DNA from: Synechococcus sp. A15-62
Lineage (GTDB): Bacteria; Cyanobacteriota; Cyanobacteriia; PCC-6307; Cyanobiaceae
NCBI RefSeq assembly: GCF_014280075.1
Contig: NZ_CP047950.1
Span: 2,170,001-2,234,000, forward strand
Length of the DNA stretch: 64,000 nt
Reading direction: 5' to 3'
Positions 51,640 to 60,689 of this stretch are shown piece by piece. The notes under the pieces were generated by a model. That model saw nothing but the letters and a program-made list of their open reading frames with translations, was not told the origin of the DNA and searched no databases. A program made the position numbers and the translations under genes. The first letter of the stretch is position 1. Every line of letters begins with the position of its first letter.

Positions 51640-52925
51640 GGCAGCTGACGGTCGAGCCGCAGCAACGTTTCCAGCAGCACCGAGGTGCCCGCCCAGCACT
51701 GCTCGTCACTGGTGAACTCTGCAGCGGAATGACTCAGGCCGCCCCGGCTGGGCACAAAGATCATGCCCATCGGCCAACGGCGGCCAACCTCCTGCGCGTC
51801 GTGGCTGGCGCGACTGGGGAGATGGCTGTGAGACAAGCCGAGATCGGCCGCGGCCTCCGCGATCGTGGCCATCACCACAGCATCAGCAGGGGTGGGATCA
51901 ACACTGAACTGGGGATCCACCGCGATCGGACAGCCCGTTTCAGCACCGATGTTCTCCACCTGCTGCATCAACTCCTCCACCAATTGATCGAGAACGGCCG
52001 GATCCACATCCCTGAGGTCAACCGTCAGGGCGACAGCACCAGGAACAACGTTGGCGGCATTGGGCCAAACCTCCAGTCGGCCCACCGTCGCCACAGGATC
52101 TCCGGGATGACGGGAGGCCATGGCCTCAACGGCAAGAACAATCCGCGAAGCCGCCACGAGAGCGTCCTGCCGCAATCCCATTGGTGTGGTGCCGGCGTGG
52201 TTGGCCTGGCCCTTCACATTGATGCTGAATCGACGCTGACCAACAACTCCCTCGACAACACCGATGGCATCGCCGCGTTGCTCGAGAACACCGCCTTGCT
52301 CAACATGCAACTCCAGGAAAGCGGCATAGGCCTCATCGGAGCGTCGCGCCGAAGCCAGGGAGGGCCAATGCCCGCCGATGCGCGCCAGATTGTCCTGAAT
52401 AGGCTGGCCATTGCTGGTGGCATAACTCCCCGGGTCATCGGAGGCCGTGCCCGCCAAGCCCTTGCAGCCCACCATGGTCGACTCCTCGTCGGCAAAGGCG
52501 ATCAACTCGATGCCATGCCGCAGGCGCAGGCCCTGGTCTTGAAGCGCGCGGCAAGCCTCCAGACCGGCCAACACCCCCAGAGCACCGTCAAAGCGTCCAC
52601 CAGTGGGAACCGTGTCGAGGTGCGACCCGGTCACCAGGGCAGGGCGGTGTGGATCGAGACCCTCCAGGCGTCCGATCAAGTTGCCAGCAGCATCAACACG
52701 AACCTGCATGCCGAGCTGCTTCATCCAGTGGGCCAGCAACTCACGGCCCTGCACATCCTCAGGCGAAAACCCACGTCGACAGACGCTGCCGTCGGGCTTA
52801 GCGCCAATACTGGCCAACTGTTCAATCGTTCCGATTAGCCGGTCACGGTTCGGACGTGCGACAAATTTGCTTGGCTCGATCCCGGTTGCAGGGGTGGTCG
52901 GAGAAGCCGAGATGAGCGTGGGCAA
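51636..52925 (-). CDS. M20-type amidohydrolase (hydantoinase/carbamoylase or allantoate amidohydrolase family)
   Basis: Zinc- or manganese-dependent hydrolase of 429 residues. Metal motifs are GSHLDTVPTGGRFDGALGVL (about residues 97-116), the acidic ADEEST, and LELHVEQGGVLEQRGD. The dimerisation segment (FSINVKGQANHAGTTPMGLR) is also typical. Members release ammonia from allantoate or a carbamoyl group from N-carbamoyl amino acids; these cannot be separated here. It lies in the run with an ATCase-like enzyme, AsnB-type protein and DUF1028, so a carbamoyl- or amide-containing substrate fits. Confidence 0.9.
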   Translation of the reverse strand: MPTLISASPTTPATGIEPSKFVARPNRDRLIGTIEQLASIGAKPDGSVCRRGFSPEDVQGRELLAHWMKQLGMQVRVDAAGNLIGRLEGLDPHRPALVTGSHLDTVPTGGRFDGALGVLAGLEACRALQDQGLRLRHGIELIAFADEESTMVGCKGLAGTASDDPGSYATSNGQPIQDNLARIGGHWPSLASARRSDEAYAAFLELHVEQGGVLEQRGDAIGVVEGVVGQRRFSINVKGQANHAGTTPMGLRQDALVAASRIVLAVEAMASRHPGDPVATVGRLEVWPNAANVVPGAVALTVDLRDVDPAVLDQLVEELMQQVENIGAETGCPIAVDPQFSVDPTPADAVVMATIAEAAADLGLSHSHLPSRASHDAQEVGRRWPMGMIFVPSRGGLSHSAAEFTSDEQCWAGTSVLLETLLRLDRQLP

Positions 52926-53019
52926 TGCCGTGACCTTCGTTTCAAACGGAAGTCAATATTCACCCGAAAACACGCGGAGCCTTGTAGCTAGCGCAACGAT
53001 TTAATCCTGACCAAAGAAT

Positions 53020-55044
53020 TCAAACAGGCATCAGCACCCGCCAGCCCAGGCGGTCCGCCTCCCGACGGGCCAGGGCTGGCACGTCTTCGGCCACAAACAT
53101 GCGGTGCAGCATCTGCACACCCAGCAGGTGATTGATCACCGCATCCATCTGCACACGCTCCGCATCGCTGGTGGCCGGATCCTCATGACGCAAGAACAAA
53201 GCGCGCACACCGGCTTTGCTCAACAAACCAGCGGCATCGATCGCCTCATCGCTGAGGTAGTCGTCGGCGAGCTGCTTCATCTGCTCCCACTTCTCAGGCT
53301 CCGTGTGGGCTGGCGGGGCCATGAAGGCGAATTTCTCACGCCGGTACAACACCTCCGGCAACAGGCCCGCCATGGCTTCCCGAAGCACGTATTTCTCAGT
53401 TTTCCCCTTGATCCGGAGTTCAGGCGGCACCTGCACCGCCACCGCTGCCAGATGGTGATCGAGGAAGGCGGGTCGCGCCTCCATGGAATTGGCCATGTCA
53501 ACCCGGTCGCCGCCCCAGGTGAGGATCTGGCCCTCCAGCATGGTCTTGATCCAGACGTACTGGGCCTTGTCCAGGGCATGGCGCCCGTCCAGTTGATCCG
53601 CATCCAGTTGCTCGGCAATCGCCTTGCCCGGGGAGTAATCCTTCAGGGCTGCGGCATGGGACTCCGCCAGAAGCCCAGGCACCAAGGGCGCGCAGGCCAG
53701 CCAGGGCTGCAGGCAGCTGGGGGTGAAGCCAACCACCGCATCAAGATCGGGGTCATCCACCTCGTTTTCAGCCAGCATCGCCCCCTGCACCAGGGCATTG
53801 GACTGCTGCAACAGGCTTTCCCAGCTGGCGCGCTCCTCCTGCGGCAGGTCATCCAAACCGTGGAGGAACATGTCGCGGCGAAAGGCGGGGTAACCACCGA
53901 ACAGCTCATCTGAGCCTTCGCCAGTCATCACAACCTTGTAATCCACGTCGTTGACGTGGCGGCTCATCAAGAACTTGGCCACCGCCAAGGTGTTGTAGAT
54001 CGTTCGCTCGGCATGCCAGATGGTGCGTTCCATGTGGCCATAGAGCTCCTGACCCGAGAGACGCATCAGATCCTGCTCGGCGCCGGTGGCCTCGGCCATC
54101 TCACGGGCAATCGGCGACTCGTCATAGCGCGCGTCATCGAAGCCGATCGTGAACGCCTTCACCGGTGCCTGGCTCACCGCTGAGGCCAAGCCGAGGATCG
54201 AACAGCTGTCGATGCCGCCGGAGAGGTAACAACCCACCGGCACATCGGCCACCATGCGCAGCTCAACGGCTTCCAGCAACGCCGCACGGACGGCAGCGAT
54301 GTGCTCTGCCTCAGTCCGGTTGGGGTCCCGATTGTCCTTGCGCGGAAAGTCGACGTCCCAGTAGGTGGTCTCCGACACCTCCAGATGCCCATTCACCCGT
54401 TGCACCTTCAGCACATGGCCGGGCTTCACCTGATGCACCCCTGCAAAGGCTGTGGTGCCGGGAACCATGGTCTGCATCAACTGGTGAAACAGACCCTCCG
54501 AGGTGAAGCGTCGCTCCACCGCCGGATGGGCAAACAGCACCTTCAATTCGGAACCGAACACCAGACCCTCCGGCGTCATCGCCCAGTACTGCGGTTTGAT
54601 GCCGAAGCGATCCCGCACCAGGTAAAGGCAGTCTTCAGCCCGATCAAACAAGGCGAAGGCGAACTCACCGCGCAACAAAGGCAGAGTCGCCTCCAAGCCC
54701 TGGCGTTGGTACAGCCGCAACAAGATCTCGGAATCGCTCTTGCTGCTGAAGCGCACCCCCTGGGCGGTGAGGTCAGCCCGAATCCGCTGGAAGTCGTAGA
54801 ACTCACCGTTATGAGCCATCAGCACCTCACCGTCATCGGTGAGGAAGGGCTGCCGCGCCCGTGACTCATTCAGGTCAATGATCGAAAGGCGGGCATGGCA
54901 GAAGCCGACGCCAGCCTGATCGAGCACCTCAACGCCAAAGCCATCGGGCCCGCGATGGGCCTGAATCGCCGCCATGTTGACCAGCAGCTGGCGGTCCACC
55001 GTCTGTTGACGGTCTGCGTTGAAAACACCTCCGATTCCGCACAT
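53020..55044 (-). CDS. asnB: asparagine synthase family protein (AsnB-type, glutamine-hydrolysing)
   Basis: A 674-residue two-domain amidotransferase. The N-terminal Cys2 of MCGIGGVFNADRQQ is the glutaminase nucleophile, with AHNGEFYDF following. The synthetase domain has the PP-loop SGGIDSCSILGLAS and MTGEGSDELFGGYPAFRR. It is longer than E. coli AsnB (about 554 residues), having the length of the class used for amidating other substrates or the actinobacterial/cyanobacterial AsnB type. It may therefore not make asparagine. It overlaps nothing and is nine bases from the ATCase-like gene. Confidence 0.9.
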   Translation of the reverse strand: MCGIGGVFNADRQQTVDRQLLVNMAAIQAHRGPDGFGVEVLDQAGVGFCHARLSIIDLNESRARQPFLTDDGEVLMAHNGEFYDFQRIRADLTAQGVRFSSKSDSEILLRLYQRQGLEATLPLLRGEFAFALFDRAEDCLYLVRDRFGIKPQYWAMTPEGLVFGSELKVLFAHPAVERRFTSEGLFHQLMQTMVPGTTAFAGVHQVKPGHVLKVQRVNGHLEVSETTYWDVDFPRKDNRDPNRTEAEHIAAVRAALLEAVELRMVADVPVGCYLSGGIDSCSILGLASAVSQAPVKAFTIGFDDARYDESPIAREMAEATGAEQDLMRLSGQELYGHMERTIWHAERTIYNTLAVAKFLMSRHVNDVDYKVVMTGEGSDELFGGYPAFRRDMFLHGLDDLPQEERASWESLLQQSNALVQGAMLAENEVDDPDLDAVVGFTPSCLQPWLACAPLVPGLLAESHAAALKDYSPGKAIAEQLDADQLDGRHALDKAQYVWIKTMLEGQILTWGGDRVDMANSMEARPAFLDHHLAAVAVQVPPELRIKGKTEKYVLREAMAGLLPEVLYRREKFAFMAPPAHTEPEKWEQMKQLADDYLSDEAIDAAGLLSKAGVRALFLRHEDPATSDAERVQMDAVINHLLGVQMLHRMFVAEDVPALARREADRLGWRVLMPV

Positions 55045-55053
55045 CAGCCCGCC

Positions 55054-56169
55054 TCAGATCACATCCATCACGCGTTCGGCCCGATCCACCATGCAGGTGA
55101 GCAGGGCCATCCGCAGGAACACGGCTCCCCTGGCCTGGCTGAAATACCAGTTGTGGGGCGTGTCATCCAGGCAGGTGCTGAGTTCCGCTCCCCGCGCCAA
55201 GGGATGGAGCACGATCGCTTCCGGTTTGAACGGCATGTCGCGGGTGAGGCGGAATCCTCCGCCGTGTACTTCATAGGAGTCGCCGACCCAGGCAATGGCA
55301 TTGATGTAAACGACATCCAAGTCGGGCACTTCAGCCTGAAGATCCGTGCTGGAGCGCACCTTCATCCCACAAGCTTCAAGCTCCTCCAACTGTCCTGGGT
55401 CGAACAGCGGCTGATCCGGCTCCAACTCGGGGGAGTGAATCACCACCACCTCGTCCACGGTCTGCGGGAATTTGGCCAGGATCCTCAACAGGGAGCGAAC
55501 CGTTCGCATCCGCGAAGGGATTCCGACAATCCCAATGCGAATCCGATCAGCGGGTGCCACTTCAGCTTCAGCAAGCTTGGGGCGCCACTTGAAGATCGTG
55601 TATAGATCGGCCATCGCCTGGGTGGGATGCTCATCGATCCCATTTCCAGCGTTGATGATCGGGATCCGAAGGGTGGACGTCATCGCGTAAACGGCACCGG
55701 GATCGCTGTCCCGAAGCACCACACAATCGCCGTAGTTGTTGAACATATGGGCGACATCTTCGAGAGACTCGCCCTTGGCGATCCCTGTGGTGGCCCTGTC
55801 GGTGATGTTGATGGAAGTACCGCCGAGTCGGTGCCAAGCACTGTCAAAAGACAGCCGCGTGCGCGTGCTCGGTTCGTAAAACGCGTTGATCAGAATCTTG
55901 CCGGTGAGCGGCGTGTTGTGACGGCAATAGCGATCTGGATTGCTCTCAAATTTCGCCGCCAGCCGAAACACCTGCAACAAAACCTCGGGGCGAAACGGTT
56001 GGATCGACACCACGTGCTGATCCACCAAATCCTTCAAAGGCTCAACGTCTTCAGCGATGGCAGCCAGCAGCTCCTGGGGTTGGTTCTGCCCGTAGACATC
56101 GGGCCCCATCGGCTCAAACCGAATCTGAACCGAAGACGCGTCCACAACTGCTGTTTTGGCCTGTGCCAT
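55054..56169 (-). CDS. aspartate/ornithine carbamoyltransferase-family enzyme of unknown acceptor
   Basis: A 371-residue paralogue of ATCase. Carbamoyl-phosphate site motifs are intact: YEPSTRTRLSFDSAW, VLRDSDPGAV, DEHPTQAMADLYTI and the Arg of SRMRTVRSLLRIL. The acceptor side is not ATCase-like. Where E. coli ATCase has R229 and Q231 (TRVQ) this protein reads INAIAWVGDSYEVH, and HPLPR is HPLARGAEL. It therefore probably carbamoylates something other than aspartate. Positions were compared by eye from motif order. The N-terminus is about 60 residues longer than PyrB. Confidence 0.85.
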   Translation of the reverse strand: MAQAKTAVVDASSVQIRFEPMGPDVYGQNQPQELLAAIAEDVEPLKDLVDQHVVSIQPFRPEVLLQVFRLAAKFESNPDRYCRHNTPLTGKILINAFYEPSTRTRLSFDSAWHRLGGTSINITDRATTGIAKGESLEDVAHMFNNYGDCVVLRDSDPGAVYAMTSTLRIPIINAGNGIDEHPTQAMADLYTIFKWRPKLAEAEVAPADRIRIGIVGIPSRMRTVRSLLRILAKFPQTVDEVVVIHSPELEPDQPLFDPGQLEELEACGMKVRSSTDLQAEVPDLDVVYINAIAWVGDSYEVHGGGFRLTRDMPFKPEAIVLHPLARGAELSTCLDDTPHNWYFSQARGAVFLRMALLTCMVDRAERVMDVI

Positions 56170-56330
56170 AGCGGAATCGGATCAACACTCTGTTTGCCAA
56201 ACCGAGTGCTAAAGCCAGGAACTACATCTTTCACCGGTAACAACAACCACACTGCTGCGTCCACGAAGAAGCAGCTTCTTAAGCAAAGATCCGGAAAGGA
56301 TTGTGCTGGGGTGGACGGCTAAAGGAGACA

Positions 56331-56480
56331 TCACCAAACCCGGCCATTGCGCCATTCCACCCACCAGATCAGCAGCAACACGAGCACCGACAGCACCAGG
56401 GCGAACTGACTGGCCACCAGCAAAAACTGAAAGCCAGACAGACCAACAAGGCCGGCCATCAAAGGAAGCGTTTGGATCAT
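56331..56480 (-). CDS. 49-aa single-pass membrane protein after the symporter
   Basis: The frame reads a long hydrophobic segment (FQFLLVASQFALVLSVLVLL), then WWVEWRNGRVW. Its ATG overlaps the stop of the sodium/solute symporter in an ATGA arrangement, a strong sign of a real, coupled gene. It is too short for normal gene callers. No family recognised; a small auxiliary subunit of the transporter is a reasonable guess. Confidence 0.65.
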   Translation of the reverse strand: MIQTLPLMAGLVGLSGFQFLLVASQFALVLSVLVLLLIWWVEWRNGRVW

Positions 56481-57907
56481 CCCTCCTCCTGCAACAAGGT
56501 GAAGTCGAAGCGTTCCGGCCAGAACCGACTGCCCATCAGCATCACAATCGCCGACACGGCCGCCGAAAACACAGCAGCGCAGTAAGGCGCGATCAGCACA
56601 TAGGCGAGCAGGCCCACAACGCTGCCGGCGAGCATGGCCGCAATGGCAGCCTTACGGTTGGCTGTACGCCAGTACAAACCGCAGGCCACAGGCCAGACCG
56701 TGGATGCCACCAGGGCACCGGTGAAAAACAGCACCGACGCAAGCGAATCCAGCCGTGGCCAGGACAGCGCCAGGGTGACGACGGCCAGTCCCACCACCAT
56801 CAGCCGCGCCGCCTGCTTGAGCTGCAGGTCGCTGGCCTGAGGCCGCAACAGGCGGAAGTACACATCCTCCGCCAACAGATCGGCGGTGGATGCAAGCAGC
56901 GAATCGAGGGTGGAGGTGAGTGAGGCAAACACCACCACAAACACCAGGGCCGCGCCGCCGGCCCCGAGCAGATCGGCTGCCATCACGGGAAACACCATGT
57001 TCACCTGCTCGAGGGGCAACTCACGGGCCAGGGCCACCAGGCCAATGGAGCCCGTCACCATCGGCACGCTCATCCAGGCGATGCCCCCCAAGACAAAAGA
57101 GGTCATCACGACCGAGCGCCGACTGGCGAAAACACGGGACCACCAGATGTTGTTGTGAAAGACCTCGCCCATCGAAAAGAGGGCGGAATTCCAGGCGATC
57201 AACAAGCCCGCCGGCAGCAGCAGATCAAGCCGATCGGGATGCCGGGCCACCAAAGAGGCATGCACCTCAGGCATCGGGAATTGACGGAAGGCGAGCACCG
57301 CCACCACCGCCAGCAGCACCATGATCAACAGCGACTGGATGAAATCGGTGCCGATCACGGCCCGCATCCCGCCGAACAGGGTGTAGACGGTGGCGACACC
57401 GATCACCAACACCATTCCCACGTGGTAATCAAAGCCTGAAAGCGCCTGCAGCAGCAGGCCAGCACCCATCGCCTGGGTCATCAGAAAGCCCAGGGTGTAG
57501 ATCGCGGTGATCACCATGAACACCCACCAGGCCAGACGCCCGTAGCGCAGGCGAATGAAGTCCCCGCTGGTGCGCCCGTTGGGCATCAACTGCTTGATCC
57601 GCGAGGCCAGGGGGGCGAACAGAATCAGGCCAAGCCCGGCCAGGGCATAGCTGAACATGCCCCAGAGGCCGGTTTTGTAGCCGAATTCAGGGGCGAGCAG
57701 GGTGGTGTTGCCGGTGACCCAGGAGGCCATCAACGTGGCCGTGCTCAGGGCAAGCCCGATGTTGCGCCCCGCCAGCATGTAGTCATCAGCATTGCCTTGA
57801 CCGCGCCGGCCCCAGGCAATACCCAGCGCCACCCAGAGAACAGAGAACAGCACCACCAACGCCCAGGCGATCCCTGGCTGAAGGAAGGGAACCGAGTCAG
57901 CGGACAT
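56477..57907 (-). CDS. sodium:solute symporter (SSS family)
   Basis: Secondary importer of 476 residues with about 13 membrane helices. Visible family features are DDYMLAGRNIGLALSTATLM (first core helix), TGNTTLLAPEFGYKTGLWG, then ASLTSTLDSLLASTADLLAED, the sodium-site region of SSS proteins. The overall pattern recalls the urea/polyamine DUR3-like branch, but the substrate is unresolved. It is coupled at both ends to tiny membrane protein genes and heads the run with the ATCase-like enzyme. Confidence 0.92.
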   Translation of the reverse strand: MSADSVPFLQPGIAWALVVLFSVLWVALGIAWGRRGQGNADDYMLAGRNIGLALSTATLMASWVTGNTTLLAPEFGYKTGLWGMFSYALAGLGLILFAPLASRIKQLMPNGRTSGDFIRLRYGRLAWWVFMVITAIYTLGFLMTQAMGAGLLLQALSGFDYHVGMVLVIGVATVYTLFGGMRAVIGTDFIQSLLIMVLLAVVAVLAFRQFPMPEVHASLVARHPDRLDLLLPAGLLIAWNSALFSMGEVFHNNIWWSRVFASRRSVVMTSFVLGGIAWMSVPMVTGSIGLVALARELPLEQVNMVFPVMAADLLGAGGAALVFVVVFASLTSTLDSLLASTADLLAEDVYFRLLRPQASDLQLKQAARLMVVGLAVVTLALSWPRLDSLASVLFFTGALVASTVWPVACGLYWRTANRKAAIAAMLAGSVVGLLAYVLIAPYCAAVFSAAVSAIVMLMGSRFWPERFDFTLLQEEG

Positions 57908-58085
57908 CCGTCGACCCCCTGCGGTTCCAATACAGGTGTCCGCGCAGAATCATCACCACCGTCGCCGCAGTCACAACGGCACCAAGGGCAAAGATCAGAC
58001 GCGCCCAGAGCAATTCATCCAAGGCGAAGAGCGTTTGAACTCCAGAAACAGATAAGCAAAGGAGGCACCCTGCCCTTGGCCCCAT
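57897..58085 (-). CDS. small membrane protein before the symporter (62 aa)
   Basis: One hydrophobic helix (ARLIFALGAVVTAATVVMI) is followed by a basic tail (RGHLYWNRRGSTDVR). The 3' end overlaps the symporter start by 11 bases, so co-translation is likely. The N-terminal ATG at 58085 gives a Cys-rich leader that may not be translated; an internal GTG would give about 50 residues. With the 49-residue protein it brackets the symporter. Confidence 0.55.
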   Translation of the reverse strand: MGPRAGCLLCLSVSGVQTLFALDELLWARLIFALGAVVTAATVVMILRGHLYWNRRGSTDVR

Positions 58086-58224
58086 GGCCTCGATTCAGGT
58101 GCCTACGGATACCCAAACAACAGGTGACCAGCGTCCTCTTGCCTGAAATTGCGGAATGTGTAGCAACCACCACCCGAAGTGGAGTGGGGCGACGCCTTGG
58201 ATAGGTCTGGCTTGTGCGATCAGG

Positions 58225-59700
58225 ATGTTCACCGACTACAAACCGACGGTCGGCTTCGACGAATATTTCTGCGGTGAAACGGCCACACCACGCGCCGATC
58301 TGGCCCCACTACTCGCATCACTGGGGCAGATGGGATTGCCCGAGCTCAACCGCAGCCATGCCTCAGCCAGCCAGCTGCTGCGTCGCCTCGGCGCCACCTT
58401 CCGCCTCAACGATTCCGGGCTCAAAGGCAGCGAACGAATTCTCCCCTTCGATCCCTTGCCTCGGCTGATCGGCCGCAGCGACTGGATCACCCTGGAGAAG
58501 GGACTGCTGCAACGCCTGGAAGCCATCGACTGCTTCCTCGCTGACATCTATGGCCCCCAGCAGATCCTCAACGACGGTGTGATCCCACGGGAAGACGTGG
58601 AAAGTTCCTCCGGTTGGCGACCTCAGATGCAGGGCATCAGCCTGCCCCTCAACCGCTGGTGCCACATCTCCGGGCTCGACCTGATCCGCGACGGCAAGGG
58701 CACCTGGCGGGTGCTGGAAGACAACCTGCGCTGTCCTTCAGGGGTGGCCTACTTCCTCGAGAACCGTCGGGTGATGAAACGGTTGTTCTCTGGCCTGTTC
58801 GAAGGACGTGCCGTTCAACCGATCGACGACTATCCCTCCCATCTGCTGCGCACCCTTCAAGACCTGGCGCCCTGGAGTGACACCCCCCGCGTGGCGATCC
58901 TGACGCCCGGGGTGTTCAACAGCGCCTATTTCGAACACAGCTATCTGGCCCAAGAAATGGGCATTCACCTGGTTGAGGGGCGCGATCTGGTGTGCGAAGG
59001 CGGACGGGTGTGGATGCGCAGCACCAATGGCCTGGAACCCGTGGATGTGATCTACCGCCGCATCGACGATGATTTTCTTGATCCCACCGTGTTCCGTAAG
59101 GACTCGATGCTGGGGGTGCCGGGCCTGATCGAGGTGCTAAGGCAAGGACGGGTCGCCATCGCCAACGCCCCTGGCACCGGCATCGCCGACGACAAGCTGA
59201 TCTATGCCCACGTGCCGGCGATGATCCGCTACTACCTCGATGAGGAGCCGATCATCGAGAACGTTCCCACCTACCTCTGTGCCCGGCCAGACGATCAGCG
59301 CTACGTGCTCGAACACCTCGAGCAACTGGTGGTGAAGTCGGTGGCGGAAGCCGGCGGCTACGGAATGCTGATCGGCCCCCAGGCCAGCCGATCGGAGCTG
59401 GCGGACTTCGACACGAAGATCCGTGCGAATCCCCGCAACTTCATCGCGCAGCCCACGCTGCAACTCTCCACAGTGCCGTCCCTCAGTGACGGAGAGCTCT
59501 ACCCCTGCCACGTGGATCTGCGCCCCTATGTGCTGCGCGGCGCAAGCAGCTGGGTGAGTCCAGGGGGGCTGACGCGCGTGGCCCTCAAGCGTGGCTCGCT
59601 GGTGGTGAATTCGTCCCAGGGCGGCGGCTGCAAGGACACCTGGATCGTCGACGATCAAACGATGGCAGCACCGCAAGCCCAGGAGGCTGTGCCGTGCTGA
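58225..59700 (+). CDS. circularly permuted ATP-grasp protein
   Basis: Predicted amide-bond ligase of 491 residues from the ATG at 58225. Typical segments are RWCHISGLDLIRDGKGTWRV, VLEDNLRCPSGVAYFLENR, VDVIYRRIDDDFLDP and the late ADDKLIYAHVPAMIRYYL, followed by LVVKSVAEAGGYGMLIGPQA. These match the CP-ATPgrasp family (DUF404/DUF407, COG2308). It overlaps the alpha-E gene by seven bases. The family is computationally linked to peptide-modification systems with alpha-E and transglutaminase-like proteins (established as prediction only). Confidence 0.92.
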   Translation: MFTDYKPTVGFDEYFCGETATPRADLAPLLASLGQMGLPELNRSHASASQLLRRLGATFRLNDSGLKGSERILPFDPLPRLIGRSDWITLEKGLLQRLEAIDCFLADIYGPQQILNDGVIPREDVESSSGWRPQMQGISLPLNRWCHISGLDLIRDGKGTWRVLEDNLRCPSGVAYFLENRRVMKRLFSGLFEGRAVQPIDDYPSHLLRTLQDLAPWSDTPRVAILTPGVFNSAYFEHSYLAQEMGIHLVEGRDLVCEGGRVWMRSTNGLEPVDVIYRRIDDDFLDPTVFRKDSMLGVPGLIEVLRQGRVAIANAPGTGIADDKLIYAHVPAMIRYYLDEEPIIENVPTYLCARPDDQRYVLEHLEQLVVKSVAEAGGYGMLIGPQASRSELADFDTKIRANPRNFIAQPTLQLSTVPSLSDGELYPCHVDLRPYVLRGASSWVSPGGLTRVALKRGSLVVNSSQGGGCKDTWIVDDQTMAAPQAQEAVPC

Positions 59701-60689
59701 GCCGCGTTGCCGATTCGCTCTACTGGATCAACCGCTATCTGGAACGCGCCGAAAACATCTCGCGCTTTCTGGAAGTGAGTGAAGCGATGGCATTGGACTG
59801 TCCTCCGGGCAGCGCCGAACCGTGGCTGCCGCTGGTGGAGGTGACGGGGGATCGCCACCGCTTCGATACGGCCTACCCCGGTGCCACGCCCAAACAGGTG
59901 GTGCGCTTCCTGCTGCTGGACCGCAGCAATCCCAACAGCATCGTGAGTTGCATTGCGATGGCGCGGGAAAACGCACGGCAGATCAGGGATGTGATCACCA
60001 CGGAGATGTGGGAGCAGATCAATGATCTGCACTGGAGCCTGCAGGACGACGAAGACATCTGGCGGGAACCGGTGCAGGAGCAACTGCGGATCATCCGCCG
60101 CGGCTGCCAGCTCGTGTACGGGATCACCGACACCACTTTGAGCCGTGATCTGAGTTGGCTGTTTAGTCAGCTGGGACGTCTAATCGAACGGGCCGATAAA
60201 ACCTCCCGCATCCTCGACGTCAAATATTTCCTGCTCCTGCCCTCCCCTGAGGAGGTGGGCGGCGTGCTGGATGAACTGCAATGGATCACCCTGCTGCGCA
60301 CAGCGGGGGCTTATCAGATGTACCGGCAGAGCATGCAGCACGCGATCAGCCCTGCCTCCGTGGCCCGCTTTTTGCTGCTGGACCCCATCTTTCCTCGCTC
60401 GGTGCGGTACTGCCTGCAGGGCATCAGCGACACGTTGCAACAGATTCAGCAGCAGCCAAACCAAGACACCCCGGATGACCTCGACTGTTTGCGCGGACAA
60501 CTCCTGGCCCGCTGGAGCTATGTGCGGATCGACAACCTGATCGAAGCCGGTCTGCATGAAGCCATTGACCAGCTTCAGCAGGACCTCAACCAACTCCACA
60601 ACCTGATCCAGACCCGCTACTTCACTAGCGCCGACCTCCGTTCCATCCCCACCGATCCTGCATGCGTGCTCTCATCGTTCACCGCCTGA
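59694..60689 (+). CDS. alpha-E domain protein (DUF403)
   Basis: An all-helical protein of 331 residues starting at GTG: LSRVADSLYWINRYLERAEN, then RFLEVSEAMALD, SIVSCIAMARENARQIRDVI and RLIERADKTSRILDVKYF. The regular motif R-x-x-x-x-x-R/E of the alpha-E helices is visible. In genome comparisons these occur between a CP-ATPgrasp gene and a transglutaminase gene, the order seen here. The molecular role is unknown. Overlaps the next gene by 28 bases. Confidence 0.92.
   Translation: MLSRVADSLYWINRYLERAENISRFLEVSEAMALDCPPGSAEPWLPLVEVTGDRHRFDTAYPGATPKQVVRFLLLDRSNPNSIVSCIAMARENARQIRDVITTEMWEQINDLHWSLQDDEDIWREPVQEQLRIIRRGCQLVYGITDTTLSRDLSWLFSQLGRLIERADKTSRILDVKYFLLLPSPEEVGGVLDELQWITLLRTAGAYQMYRQSMQHAISPASVARFLLLDPIFPRSVRYCLQGISDTLQQIQQQPNQDTPDDLDCLRGQLLARWSYVRIDNLIEAGLHEAIDQLQQDLNQLHNLIQTRYFTSADLRSIPTDPACVLSSFTA

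Noticed and set aside
58160-58173. NtcA-like GTG-N8-TAC before the symporter unit
   Set aside because: One mismatch plus no -10 box; it also overlaps the leader of the divergent ATP-grasp gene, so evidence is too weak to list as a site.
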